This document shows, in pieces, positions 9,294 through 16,367 of a stretch of DNA of 64,000 bases (its first letter is position 1; the number at the start of each line of letters is the position of its first letter). Made by a program: the position numbers and the translations under genes. The notes beneath the pieces were generated by a model, which was given only the letters and a program-made list of their open reading frames with translations, was not told where the DNA came from and searched no databases. The DNA lies in contig NZ_JARBXM010000001.1 in assembly GCF_028890305.1 (NCBI RefSeq), positions 1,096,501-1,160,500 on the forward strand, read 5' to 3'. Source of the stretch: Candidatus Methanosphaera massiliense. GTDB taxonomy: Archaea; Methanobacteriota; Methanobacteria; Methanobacteriales; Methanobacteriaceae.

Positions 9294-9590
9294 TTAGTAT
9301 ATTATTTTTATTCTTTCATATCTGAGAGTGTTTTCTTTATGATATGATGTGTGGCTTCTACCAAATTCTGATGTTATTGCATATATTTCGTCTCCTTTTT
9401 CTAATGTTATTTCTTGGGTTTGACTAAATATACTGAGGTGTTCGGATATGTATTTTGATTTTATGGAATATGTTTTATCTTCTTCTAATATTATTTTAAA
9501 GAAGTCTTTTTCTTTTATTTCTTCTGTTTCTAGTTCATGTTCTGTATTTGTTAACATATTTAGTGAAAAATTATCTGTAATATATATCAT
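9294..9590 (-). CDS. DUF1874/STIV-B116-like small protein, degenerate copy
   Basis: About 98 residues from ATG 9590 (MIYITDNFSLNML), with an AGGTCGTGA ribosome-site-like stretch just upstream. The N-terminus matches the DUF1874 signature (YLxNAFSxNML), and the C-terminal EKGDEIYAITSEFG...TLRYERIKIIY resembles the strand pattern of the family. The central AIGH motif, which carries the catalytic His of AcrIII-1 ring nucleases, is absent. If the fold is right, this copy may bind ligand without cleaving it. It is translated 13 bases after its intact-looking paralogue and 17 bases before the second HsdM. The assignment rests on motif memory only. Confidence 0.55.
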   Translation of the reverse strand: MIYITDNFSLNMLTNTEHELETEEIKEKDFFKIILEEDKTYSIKSKYISEHLSIFSQTQEITLEKGDEIYAITSEFGRSHTSYHKENTLRYERIKIIY

Positions 9591-9603
9591 CTGATTCACG
9601 ACC

Positions 9604-9873
9604 TTAGTTTATTATTATTCTTTGATATTCGTATTGATTTATGGAGTTACCGTAACCCTGTACTACGTATAATATGTCATTTTTTTCTAGTTGTATATTT
9701 ATTCTGTTTTTTTCTATTCCTAATATATTTGCTATTTGTTGATGACCTATAGCAGATACTAATTCTAATTTTTCTTCTTGTATTTCTCTGTAGGATGATG
9801 GTTCTATTTTTATTCTTTGTTTTGTATTTGATTTTAGCATTTTTGGACTGAATGCATTTGATATATATTTCAT
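9604..9873 (-). CDS. DUF1874 (AcrIII-1/Crn2-type) putative ring nuclease
   Basis: 89 residues from ATG 9873, preceded by a strong GGAGTTGA Shine-Dalgarno sequence 5 bases upstream. The ATG at 9903 lies before that site and is less likely. The sequence carries the DUF1874 hallmarks in order: YISNAFSPKML at the N-terminus, SAIGHQQIANILG with the conserved His at about residue 44, and NRINIQLEKNDILYVVQ followed by a final strand. In characterised relatives (SIRV1 gp29, AcrIII-1; prokaryotic Crn2) the fold degrades cyclic tetra-adenylate made by type III CRISPR systems, using the equivalent His. Here it leads a type I restriction-modification operon, which is an unusual setting. The family call is fairly sure. 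The activity is inferred. Confidence 0.72.
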   Translation of the reverse strand: MKYISNAFSPKMLKSNTKQRIKIEPSSYREIQEEKLELVSAIGHQQIANILGIEKNRINIQLEKNDILYVVQGYGNSINQYEYQRIIIN

Positions 9874-9923
9874 ATTTTTCAACTCCTGTATGTTGTAATA
9901 CATACGTTTCTTTTCTACACTAT

Positions 9924-10038
9924 AATTTATACTTAGTAGTATATAAAGGTTTTGTATGTTTAACTACATACATTTAATTTCATATTAAATAATTTATATT
10001 TAGTAGTATATAAAGGTTTTGTATGTAAAATTACATAC
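9924..10038 (-). promoter_or_regulatory. Tandem TATA promoter/operator repeats upstream of the DUF1874-RM operon
   Basis: A 36-bp sequence occurs twice (9924-9959 and 9991-10026) with a single mismatch. Each copy contains TATATAAAGG, which on the minus strand is the archaeal TATA box CCTTTATATA, and ends in GTATGT. Each is followed by ACATAC after 6 bases, forming GTATGT-N6-ACATAC palindromes at 9954-9971 and 10021-10038. The nearer TATA box (about 9940-9947) is placed to start a transcript about 40 bases before the ATG at 9873. The arrangement suggests repression by a dimeric regulator covering the TATA boxes. Confidence 0.55.
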
Positions 10039-10145
10039 TTAACTAATTTTACTCATGTAATTTAAAATAAATTGATTAAAGATGTTATTTCAACATTTAA
10101 AAACTTAAAACAAATAAAATAAAATTTATTACTATCCATTAGTCC

Positions 10146-10210
10146 TGTAAATTAAATAACATACATGATTAAATAAATTAATCAGTATATGTAAATTAGG
10201 TAACATACAT
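10146..10210. repeat. Further operator-like repeats in the divergent intergenic region
   Basis: TGTAAATTAAATAACATACA (10146-10165) and TGTAAATTAGGTAACATACA (10190-10209) are near-identical, and a third degenerate version runs through about 10242-10275. All share the ACATAC half-site found at the palindromes 9954-9971 and 10021-10038. They lie between the defence operon (minus) and the half-HsdS (plus), so one regulator could govern both. The rest of the 9904-10340 gap is AT-rich with no other gene visible. Confidence 0.4.
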
Positions 10211-10340
10211 TAAAAAAAATATAATTTATTTATAAAATTTTATATGTAAATATTGTATTATAAAATACATACATTTATATTGGATGAAAATAATAATATG
10301 TAATAGAAGAAAAAAGCTATTGTAATAAAGGTGAATAAAT

Positions 10341-10931
10341 TTGAATAAAAAAGTTAAATTAGGCGATATAGCCCAGATAAAAAGTGGATTTCATATAGAC
10401 AGAAAAAATAGACAATTGGAAGGTATAGACAACAAAGCTGTAAAGACAAAAATACTAGCCCCAACTCAAAATGATAGTGTCATATGTGAAGTAACAACTA
10501 AAGATATTTTTGAACCAGAATCAATAAACAAAGAATTCTTTACTAAAAAAGACGACATTGTTTTCAATATAATAAAAGAAGGAGAAGCAAAAATTATCCG
10601 AGAAGAGGACACAGGAATATTAGTACCACTTAACTTTTTAATCATCAGAATAATGGATATAACTAAATATGATCCTACATTCCTAGCATTCCTATTAAAT
10701 TACAAAAAAACAAAAAATCAAATTTCTAGGTTAAGTGAAAGCTCATCCATGTTACCTAGAGTAACAAGAAAAGATTTAAGTAATCTCAAGTTAAATATTC
10801 CTGATTACAATACACAGAAAGAATATGGACTTTTAATGAAAATGATTGAAGAAAAGATAAAAATAAAAGAAAAAACTATTCAATACAATAAAGATTCCAT
10901 CACAGGATTACTTGATAAAATAGAAGGATAA
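10341..10931 (+). CDS. hsdS: Half-size type I specificity protein (single recognition domain)
   Basis: 196 residues from a TTG start (10341) behind an AAAGGTGA ribosome site. One HsdS-type recognition domain (KLGDIAQIKSGFHIDRK at the start, SSSMLPRVTRKDLSNLKLNIPDYNTQKEYG before the helix) is followed by a single coiled conserved helix (IEEKIKIKEKTIQYNKDSITGLLDKIEG). It has half the usual HsdS length. Such proteins can act as dimers, as engineered and natural half-HsdS proteins do. It is divergent from the operon that contains the unpaired second HsdM, its likeliest partner. Confidence 0.82.
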   Translation: MNKKVKLGDIAQIKSGFHIDRKNRQLEGIDNKAVKTKILAPTQNDSVICEVTTKDIFEPESINKEFFTKKDDIVFNIIKEGEAKIIREEDTGILVPLNFLIIRIMDITKYDPTFLAFLLNYKKTKNQISRLSESSSMLPRVTRKDLSNLKLNIPDYNTQKEYGLLMKMIEEKIKIKEKTIQYNKDSITGLLDKIEG

Positions 10932-11082
10932 TTAATACAGATTTAAAATACAATATTTAATATTATTAAATAGGTTATAATTTAATAGAATCTATTTATT
11001 CAACGATTAACATATTATAAATTAATTATTACTAAATTCACATTTTTAAATAGGATTTTTGTATAATAATGATTAAAGGGAT

Positions 11083-11514
11083 GTGTTTAGTATAGAAAGA
11101 AAGTCAATGATTATAATAGGTGTTACAGCGATTATAATAGTATTAATAATAAGTGTATCTGTTGCTGTCATTACTCATAATTCAACAGTGAATAATACTA
11201 CTAATAATACAACGGTTAATACTACTACTAACAATACTACTGTGAATGCTACTAATAATACTACAAGTAATAATACAAATAGTACTACAAGTAAAAGTAG
11301 TAGTAGTAGTAGTAGTAAGAAGTCTAAAACTTCTAAGAGTAGTGATGATGGTTATCATTATTCTGATGAGTATGGTACATATATTAAGGAGTGGGATGAT
11401 GGTCATGGTAATTCTTACATGAGATCTAAGAATGGGGAATTCTATGAACATTATAATGAGAAAACAGGTTTTTATGAAACTAATTATCCTGGAGAAGGTT
11501 ATGTTCATAATTAG
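11083..11514 (+). CDS. Small membrane-anchored Asn/Thr/Ser-rich protein, tandem copy 1
   Basis: About 140 residues: a short basic N-terminus (SIERK), one membrane segment (MIIIGVTAIIIVLIISVSVAVIT), an NNTTVNTTTNNTT-type linker with many N-glycosylation-like sequons, a poly-Ser stretch encoded by repeated AGT, then a Tyr/Gly-rich C-terminal domain (YHYSDEYGTYIKEWDDGHGN). It is probably displayed outside the membrane. The function is unknown. The GTG at 11083 overlaps the weak ribosome site AAAGGGATGTG, so initiation at the AUA codon 11092 (same position as in copy 2) is possible. It shares flanks and layout with the gene at 11801. Confidence 0.7.
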   Translation: MFSIERKSMIIIGVTAIIIVLIISVSVAVITHNSTVNNTTNNTTVNTTTNNTTVNATNNTTSNNTNSTTSKSSSSSSSKKSKTSKSSDDGYHYSDEYGTYIKEWDDGHGNSYMRSKNGEFYEHYNEKTGFYETNYPGEGYVHN

Positions 11515-11800
11515 TTCTTTCTCAATTTTTTCTTTTTTTATTATTTTATCATTTCACACATGTTTCATGTATATGTATTAATTGATTTTCAGTATTTTTG
11601 AGTATTTTCAAAGATATGGATAATATAATCTATTTTCAATATTTTTTTTTCATTGTAAATAATAATATAGAATTTTTCGCCGATGGCTTTTTTTCATATA
11701 ATCTATTTATTCAAGAATTAACATATTATTAATTAGTTATAATCAAATTCACATTTTTAAATTTGATTTTGTATAAAATATTATTATAAATAAATGGGAG

Positions 11801-12244
11801 GTGTTTGGTATAAGAAGAAATTCATTAATCATGATTAGTGTTATTGTTGTTGTAATATTAGTGATTGTTGGCATAACTGCTGTTACTATTACTCATAATT
11901 CAACAGCGAATAATACTACTAATAATACAACGGTTAATACTACTGTTAATAATACTACCGTGAATGCTACTAATAATACTACATCTAACAGTACTAATAC
12001 AAGCAGTACTAAGAGTAGTAGTGCTAAGAGTAGTAGTAATTCTAAAGCTTCTAAAGGCAGTGGTGACAGTGGGTATTATTATTCTCCACAATATGACGGG
12101 TATATTAAAGACTGGTATGACTCTGATGGTAATTACCATGTAAGAGGAAGAGACAATGGTTTAAGAGAAGATTATAATACGCATACTGGTGAATATGTGA
12201 GTTATTCTAATGACTATGGTTATGAATATGATTATAGGCCATGA
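11801..12244 (+). CDS. Small membrane-anchored Asn/Thr/Ser-rich protein, tandem copy 2
   Basis: Paralogue of the gene at 11083 with the same order: basic start (IRRN), membrane helix (LIMISVIVVVILVIVGITAVTIT), NNTT linker, Ser/Lys spacer and a Tyr-rich C-terminal domain (YYYSPQYDGYIKDWYDSDGNYHV). The C-terminal domains have diverged more than the anchors. The GTG at 11801 is part of a seven-base Shine-Dalgarno match (GGAGGTG), so translation more plausibly starts downstream at AUA 11810, where spacing is normal. The function is unknown. Confidence 0.7.
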   Translation: MFGIRRNSLIMISVIVVVILVIVGITAVTITHNSTANNTTNNTTVNTTVNNTTVNATNNTTSNSTNTSSTKSSSAKSSSNSKASKGSGDSGYYYSPQYDGYIKDWYDSDGNYHVRGRDNGLREDYNTHTGEYVSYSNDYGYEYDYRP

Positions 12245-12552
12245 TAATAGATACTACATATTTTTTATTTTTTTATACCTTTTTTTTATTTTCTTATTAT
12301 ATTACTATTTTTCACATGTTTCATGTATATGTATCGGTTGATTTCAGTGTTTTTGAATGTTATATTTTTGGTTTATGTTTATTTTTTCATTAGTGTTATT
12401 AGTCTTGTTGTACATATATTTTATTAGTAGTTTTTGTATTACTTTTATGGTTTTGGCGGTTTTTATGAATTTTTGTGAAATTGGTCTGTTATCGGCTGAT
12501 AGGTACTTTTCACGGTCTATAGCTCAACGTCCTCTTTTTTCTAACATTAAAG

Positions 12553-12588
12553 TTTTACTTCGTAATATATGTCTATAACGAAGTAAAA
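12553..12588. repeat. lox-like inverted repeat or convergent-gene hairpin
   Basis: TTTTACTTCGT, a 14-base spacer, then ACGAAGTAAAA: a perfect 11-bp inverted repeat. The core ACTTCGT-N14-ACGAAGT has the same arms and spacing as P1 loxP. It lies between convergent genes (12244 and 12810), so it could also be a bidirectional terminator hairpin. The rest of 12245-12809 is AT-rich, and only a doubtful 73-codon frame (12357-12578) is open there. Confidence 0.4.
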
Positions 12589-12809
12589 ATTTGGCACGAT
12601 AAAAAAAAAATTATAAAAAAAATAATTAAAATAAATACGCCCCCTTTTTTACATTATATCATGAAAAATCCAACATCACGAAAATACTAAAAATACACCA
12701 CGAACCCTATATCAAGAATGTAAAAATATAATAAAAAACATGATTTAAAAAAAGATACTCCAAAAAAGTAAAAATAAAAAATAAATATTTTAAATTATTT
12801 TATTATTAT

Positions 12810-13454
12810 CTAGTAAAAGAAAGTTAGAAATAAAACTATATAAAAGACTATTTGTATTATAATAGCACTTTCAACAAAATGTCCTTTGTCTGTTCTAACA
12901 TCCCATGGTAATATTTTATTCATATAATCAGGGAATAAGAAAACATGCATGGTTATTAATAATAATATTAAACCATAAATGATAGATGTTTTATGGAATA
13001 TAAAATACATTACTAAAATAAATGTACCAAACAGAGATATCCAAAATGTCCAAGTCATACTATACATTGGATAAGTTCCTAGAAGTCTTTTTTCACTTGC
13101 ATACTTATCTCCCTCATAATAGAAAAACTTTATACGAAGAAATATTATAATATCACAATATGTAAATAGACCACATAAAACTAAGCCTATATGGAAAAAG
13201 AAATAATTTTCTAGAAGGTATGATATTAAATAAGAAGTAAAGCCAAAAATCCAATAACCCATTAATAACACAGAGATTATAGTTATAGAATCTATAAAGT
13301 CTCGTGATCCATTTTCTTTAATATAATATAGTTTACGTCCTGTTTTATTATAAAAATAATCACTTACTAGGAATTTACGAGTTAAAAGAAAAATGGGTAA
13401 TGGGAGAATCATACTAGCAATTAATAGCCAGCCAGGAGCTATATATATAGTCAT
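12810..13454 (-). CDS. Polytopic membrane protein of unknown function
   Basis: About 214 residues with roughly six hydrophobic segments (for example IAPGWLLIASMILPLPIFLL near the start, VLLMGYWIFGFTSYLISYLL, FFFHIGLVLCGLFTYCDIIIFL, and two to three more before the C-terminus ending AIIIQIVFYIVLFLTFFY). The start chosen is the ATG at 13454. It overlaps the TGA of the upstream gene as ATGA and has GGAGG 6 bases upstream, whereas the ATG at 13460 would abut the ribosome site. It is translationally coupled to the HxlR chimera. The family was not recognised. Confidence 0.7.
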   Translation of the reverse strand: MTIYIAPGWLLIASMILPLPIFLLTRKFLVSDYFYNKTGRKLYYIKENGSRDFIDSITIISVLLMGYWIFGFTSYLISYLLENYFFFHIGLVLCGLFTYCDIIIFLRIKFFYYEGDKYASEKRLLGTYPMYSMTWTFWISLFGTFILVMYFIFHKTSIIYGLILLLITMHVFLFPDYMNKILPWDVRTDKGHFVESAIIIQIVFYIVLFLTFFY

Positions 13455-14344
13455 GTCCATCCTCCTATTGGTTTAGTTCCATTTAAATAGGGTAATATAT
13501 TATCATGAAGTGGTTTTGATACTATCTTGTCTCTTGCTTCTTGATATAATGTATTTTGAGCTTCATCAAAGCCCTTAAGAGTAACTTCTGCAGTTTTTCC
13601 TATTCTTCCAGCATGTTCGAATATTTCTTTATTTTTTGTTGCTACTCTGAACACTCCTAATGATGTTTTACTTAATAATGGGGAAGGTATAAAACTTAAA
13701 CCAATACTTACTACAGAATCAAAAGCTTTATTAATATTGGTCATATCTGTAGTCCAGCCATTAGCATCTGCACATAATAATGCTCCAACACCCAAGACTA
13801 TCCCACTAACTACACATCCAGCACCTCCAGTAGCAATTCCTGCAATGAATACTGGTGCACTTAAATCGATTAATATTCCTCCTATCATGTCTTCCACATC
13901 AGCCCATCCACTATCTAATGGTATATTGAAGAAGTTTCTTGTTTTATCCTTGAAGTTTAGGCATAATCCATCTTCAAAACAATATTTCACGGGTAATTTT
14001 TGTATGTTTTGATTTGTATTATTTTCTGTGTCTTCTGTTATGTTTTCTGTTATTGCTCCTGTATAGTTAAATCCATTTACACATAGTATAGATGTTATTA
14101 TTCCTGTTTTTAAGTCTAATATTATTGAAACATTTTCTGTTCTTGTAATGAGTTCCGCTTCTTCTAGTTCTCTTAATCTTTTTGTTAGAATCTTGTTTGT
14201 TATATCCTTATTTTTCTTGAATTCTTTAAATCTTGTTTTACCAAAGAACATGTCTCTTATTAGTAAAATGGTCCATTTCTTTGTTATTAAATTCAGTGAT
14301 AATTCTACTGGGCAATTGTTTATTGCTGATTCAATTTTTGTCAT
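13451..14344 (-). CDS. HxlR-type winged-helix regulator fused to an unrelated C-terminal region
   Basis: 297 residues. Residues about 9-70 (NCPVELSLNLITKKWTILLIRDMFFGKTRFKEF...LTKRLRELEEAELI) are a clear HxlR winged helix, including the conserved early Cys. HxlR proteins normally end near 110 residues. Here the frame continues into an unrelated stretch with an Asn/Thr-rich segment, two Cys (YCFEDGLCLNF), Gly/Ala-rich hydrophobic runs (IAGIATGGAGCVVSGIVLGVGALLCA) and a polar end (DEAQNTLYQEARDKIVSKPLHDN). The tail resembles secreted or toxin-like proteins more than a cytosolic effector domain. It may be a genuine fusion or the product of a deletion joining two genes. The downstream membrane protein is coupled to it. 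Confidence 0.7.
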   Translation of the reverse strand: MTKIESAINNCPVELSLNLITKKWTILLIRDMFFGKTRFKEFKKNKDITNKILTKRLRELEEAELITRTENVSIILDLKTGIITSILCVNGFNYTGAITENITEDTENNTNQNIQKLPVKYCFEDGLCLNFKDKTRNFFNIPLDSGWADVEDMIGGILIDLSAPVFIAGIATGGAGCVVSGIVLGVGALLCADANGWTTDMTNINKAFDSVVSIGLSFIPSPLLSKTSLGVFRVATKNKEIFEHAGRIGKTAEVTLKGFDEAQNTLYQEARDKIVSKPLHDNILPYLNGTKPIGGWT

Positions 14345-14418
14345 CTATATATTACTTCCCATTTTATTTATTGCATTTCTATTATTAGATTATATTTGAT
14401 TTTATTTATTTAAGTATT

Positions 14419-14548
14419 GGTTTCTATTTAGATACCATTTTTGGTTTCTGTTTGGATATCAAAACATTTATATTAAATAAAATTATATATTATTAATTTT
14501 TAATACTTAATATAACTATACATGTTATATAGTATCTGTTTAGATACT
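14419..14548. promoter_or_regulatory. Three HxlR operator-like palindromes in the divergent promoter
   Basis: AGTATCTGTTTAGATACT (14531-14548) is a palindrome with 7-bp arms. GGTTTCTATTTAGATACC (14419-14436) and GGTTTCTGTTTGGATATC (14443-14460) are variants spaced 24 bp apart. They lie between the HxlR chimera (minus, starts 14344) and the small monooxygenase-like gene (plus, 14654), a normal place for HxlR autoregulation and divergent control. Confidence 0.5.
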
Positions 14549-14653
14549 TTAACTTTATATACTATCCTGTTTAATCTATTAATAACAAGAATTAACATTT
14601 TTAGAAAAAGACAATGATTCTTATTTAGAATATAAATATTAAGGTGAATAAAA

Positions 14654-14944
14654 ATGGCAGTAAAAGCATATTTACAAGTCATAATGACAATTAATAATGA
14701 AAACAGAGAGGCAGCAGCAAAAGTATATAATGATTACCGTCAACCATTCCTAGATGATATTGAAGGTGCATTAACTAAAGAATTATTAATAAGAGATGAA
14801 GATGTTCAGGTAGTTCATGGCTTTGATAGCATGGAACATGCTAAAGCATATCTTGATTCAGAATTATTTACTAAGAAAGTTGCTCCAGGTCTTAAGCCTA
14901 CATGGGCTGCTGATCCAGATATAAGATTTTATGAAGTAGCATAA
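14654..14944 (+). CDS. Small ABM-like (dimeric alpha-beta barrel) protein
   Basis: 96 residues, ATG 14654 after an AAGGTGAATAAAA ribosome site. The pattern MAVKAYLQVIMTINNENREAAAKVYNDYRQPFLD...VVHGFDSMEHAKAYLDSELF resembles the antibiotic-biosynthesis-monooxygenase / dimeric alpha-beta barrel fold (strand, helix, strand, 'F-S-x-E-A-K-AYL' helix). The substrate is unknown. It is divergent from the HxlR gene across three operator-like palindromes, the arrangement typical of an HxlR target involved in redox or electrophile stress. The family call is moderate. Confidence 0.6.
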   Translation: MAVKAYLQVIMTINNENREAAAKVYNDYRQPFLDDIEGALTKELLIRDEDVQVVHGFDSMEHAKAYLDSELFTKKVAPGLKPTWAADPDIRFYEVA

Positions 14945-15030
14945 GTAATATAATTAGAATTATTTTTCCACTTAAGGAAAAAATATTATAAAACATATGT
15001 TTAATATACTTTTTTTGTTTTTATAGTATT

Positions 15031-15867
15031 TTACCAAATGTTTATACCTAAATATTCATTAACCCAATTTGTGTAAAATGATGTTAAATCAACTATTTTA
15101 TAGAATTCACGTTCAAATATTTCTATTAATTTGTTTAAATTTTCATACATTGATTTATATATTTTAGATTTAATTTTACGCCATACATCTTCAATTGGAT
15201 TTAAATCAGGGCAATATGGTTTTAAAAAGATTAAATTTATGTTCAATATTTCACAGGCTTTTTCAACAATTTTAGCATGATGTATTCTTGCGTTATCTAA
15301 AATAATATTTATTCTTTTTTCTTTTGAGTTTATTTCCATTATTTTTGGATTTGATAGGTTATTCAGTAATCTTAATCTTTTTTCATACCCTATTTTTCTT
15401 GAATTGTTGTTGTCTTCTTTCCTGCAAATCTTTTGAATTTTTTCTATGGAAATTTGTTTGGAATTGTCATTATATAGTTCATCATTGATTTTATTTATCA
15501 AATCCATTTCATTTAGTGATTTAGAGGATAGATATTTTTTTATTTTTTCATCAGATAAGTTTTCATTGTTTATTGCATCTTTGATTAATTGTTTACCTAA
15601 TCTATTAGTCATGTTTTCAATACGGTAATGGCATAAGGTAATTACAAAGTGAAATGCATTGTTTTTTGTATTTACCTCCATATATGAGTTGCAATTGATT
15701 CCTTGAAATCCAGTTACATTTATTCCAAATTTTACTGGATGTTTTGTTTGTATATTTTTTTCTCCAGGAGCATATAATATTCTTGTAACATTTGGAACAT
15801 TTTGACAAGATGTTTCATCTAAAAAAGCAAAATATTCTGTTTGTATGTCTGTTGTCTTTAGTTTTTT
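15031..15867 (-). CDS. IS630 transposase, second frame (DDE catalytic domain)
   Basis: About 275 codons readable without a stop from just past the A8 slippery run. All three catalytic acids are visible: Asp in EYFAFLDETSCQNV, Asp in IILDNARIHHAKI and Glu in LNPIEDVWRKIKSKIYKS. The frame has no sensible start of its own before the Met at 15681, which lies after the first Asp, so it is expected to be made as a fusion with the upstream HTH frame by -1 slippage at 15862-15869. The C-terminus ends inside the left terminal repeat. Confidence 0.85.
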   Translation of the reverse strand, partial: KKLKTTDIQTEYFAFLDETSCQNVPNVTRILYAPGEKNIQTKHPVKFGINVTGFQGINCNSYMEVNTKNNAFHFVITLCHYRIENMTNRLGKQLIKDAINNENLSDEKIKKYLSSKSLNEMDLINKINDELYNDNSKQISIEKIQKICRKEDNNNSRKIGYEKRLRLLNNLSNPKIMEINSKEKRINIILDNARIHHAKIVEKACEILNINLIFLKPYCPDLNPIEDVWRKIKSKIYKSMYENLNKLIEIFEREFYKIVDLTSFYTNWVNEYLGINIW

Positions 15868-16367
15868 TTAAGATCTTCTTCAGGATTCTTAGGACGTGTG
15901 TTGTATTTAATGAATGGTTTTCCATAGTTTAAATTTAATTTTTGTCTTGTAATAACCCATACTTGCTTCTCACTATATGTTATACCATATTTTTCTTTAA
16001 TTAAGTTTCGTACATCTTTTAAATTATATTTCTCTTCATTTCCAGTTATGATTTCATTCAATTCTTTTAATTGTTGATCAGTTAAATATGATTTTCTTCC
16101 ACAATTGGAATAATTTGAAAATAAACCATCAACGCCATTTTCATTATATTGTTTGACCCAACGTTCGCCTGTTTTTCTTGAAATATTAATGTTTTTTGAG
16201 GCTTTAGCAATACTTTCACCATTTGCAACCATGTTAATTAACAAAAGACGCCTATAAACAGTGTAATATTCCTTGTACTCTTTCAGCATGTCTGAAATTT
16301 CTGAAAGTTCTAAATGTTTTTCAATTTTATTATTAAATTTTTCCATGAATATACATTTATAATCCAT
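15858..16367 (-). CDS. IS630 transposase, first frame (helix-turn-helix)
   Basis: 169 residues with two HTH units: ISDMLKEYKEYYTVYRRLLLINMVANGESIAKASKNINISRKTGERWVKQYNENGVDGL and a second around LTDQQLKELNEII...KYGITYSEKQVWVITRQKLNLNYGKP. It binds the terminal repeats. The frame stops (TAA, 15858-15860) immediately after a run of eight A (T8 on the plus strand at 15862-15869). A -1 shift there joins it to the catalytic frame. The ATG at 16367 lies in the right terminal repeat, and the ATG at 16346 is an alternative. Confidence 0.85.
   Translation of the reverse strand: MDYKCIFMEKFNNKIEKHLELSEISDMLKEYKEYYTVYRRLLLINMVANGESIAKASKNINISRKTGERWVKQYNENGVDGLFSNYSNCGRKSYLTDQQLKELNEIITGNEEKYNLKDVRNLIKEKYGITYSEKQVWVITRQKLNLNYGKPFIKYNTRPKNPEEDLKKN

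Larger units (their letters stand above)
10969..12360 (+). repeat. Tandem duplication containing gene plus both flanks
   Basis: Not only the two anchored-protein genes but also their upstream regions (about 10985-11062 and 11698-11775, sharing AATCTATTTATTCAA and CAAATTCACATTTTTAAAT-like text) and downstream regions (about 11553-11610 and 12308-12360, sharing CATGTTTCATGTATATGTAT) are alike. A unit of roughly 720 bp was copied head to tail and has since diverged. Confidence 0.6.

Noticed and set aside
12357-12578. A 73-codon plus-strand frame (hydrophobic start, end RPLFSNIKVLLRNICL)
   Set aside because: No ribosome site, part of it is the copied 3' flank of the tandem genes, and its end runs into the lox-like palindrome. 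Kept as non-coding.
15617-15808. Alternative minus-strand frame in the IS630 element
   Set aside because: The catalytic frame is open through this stretch and carries FLDET, so this frame is a shadow.
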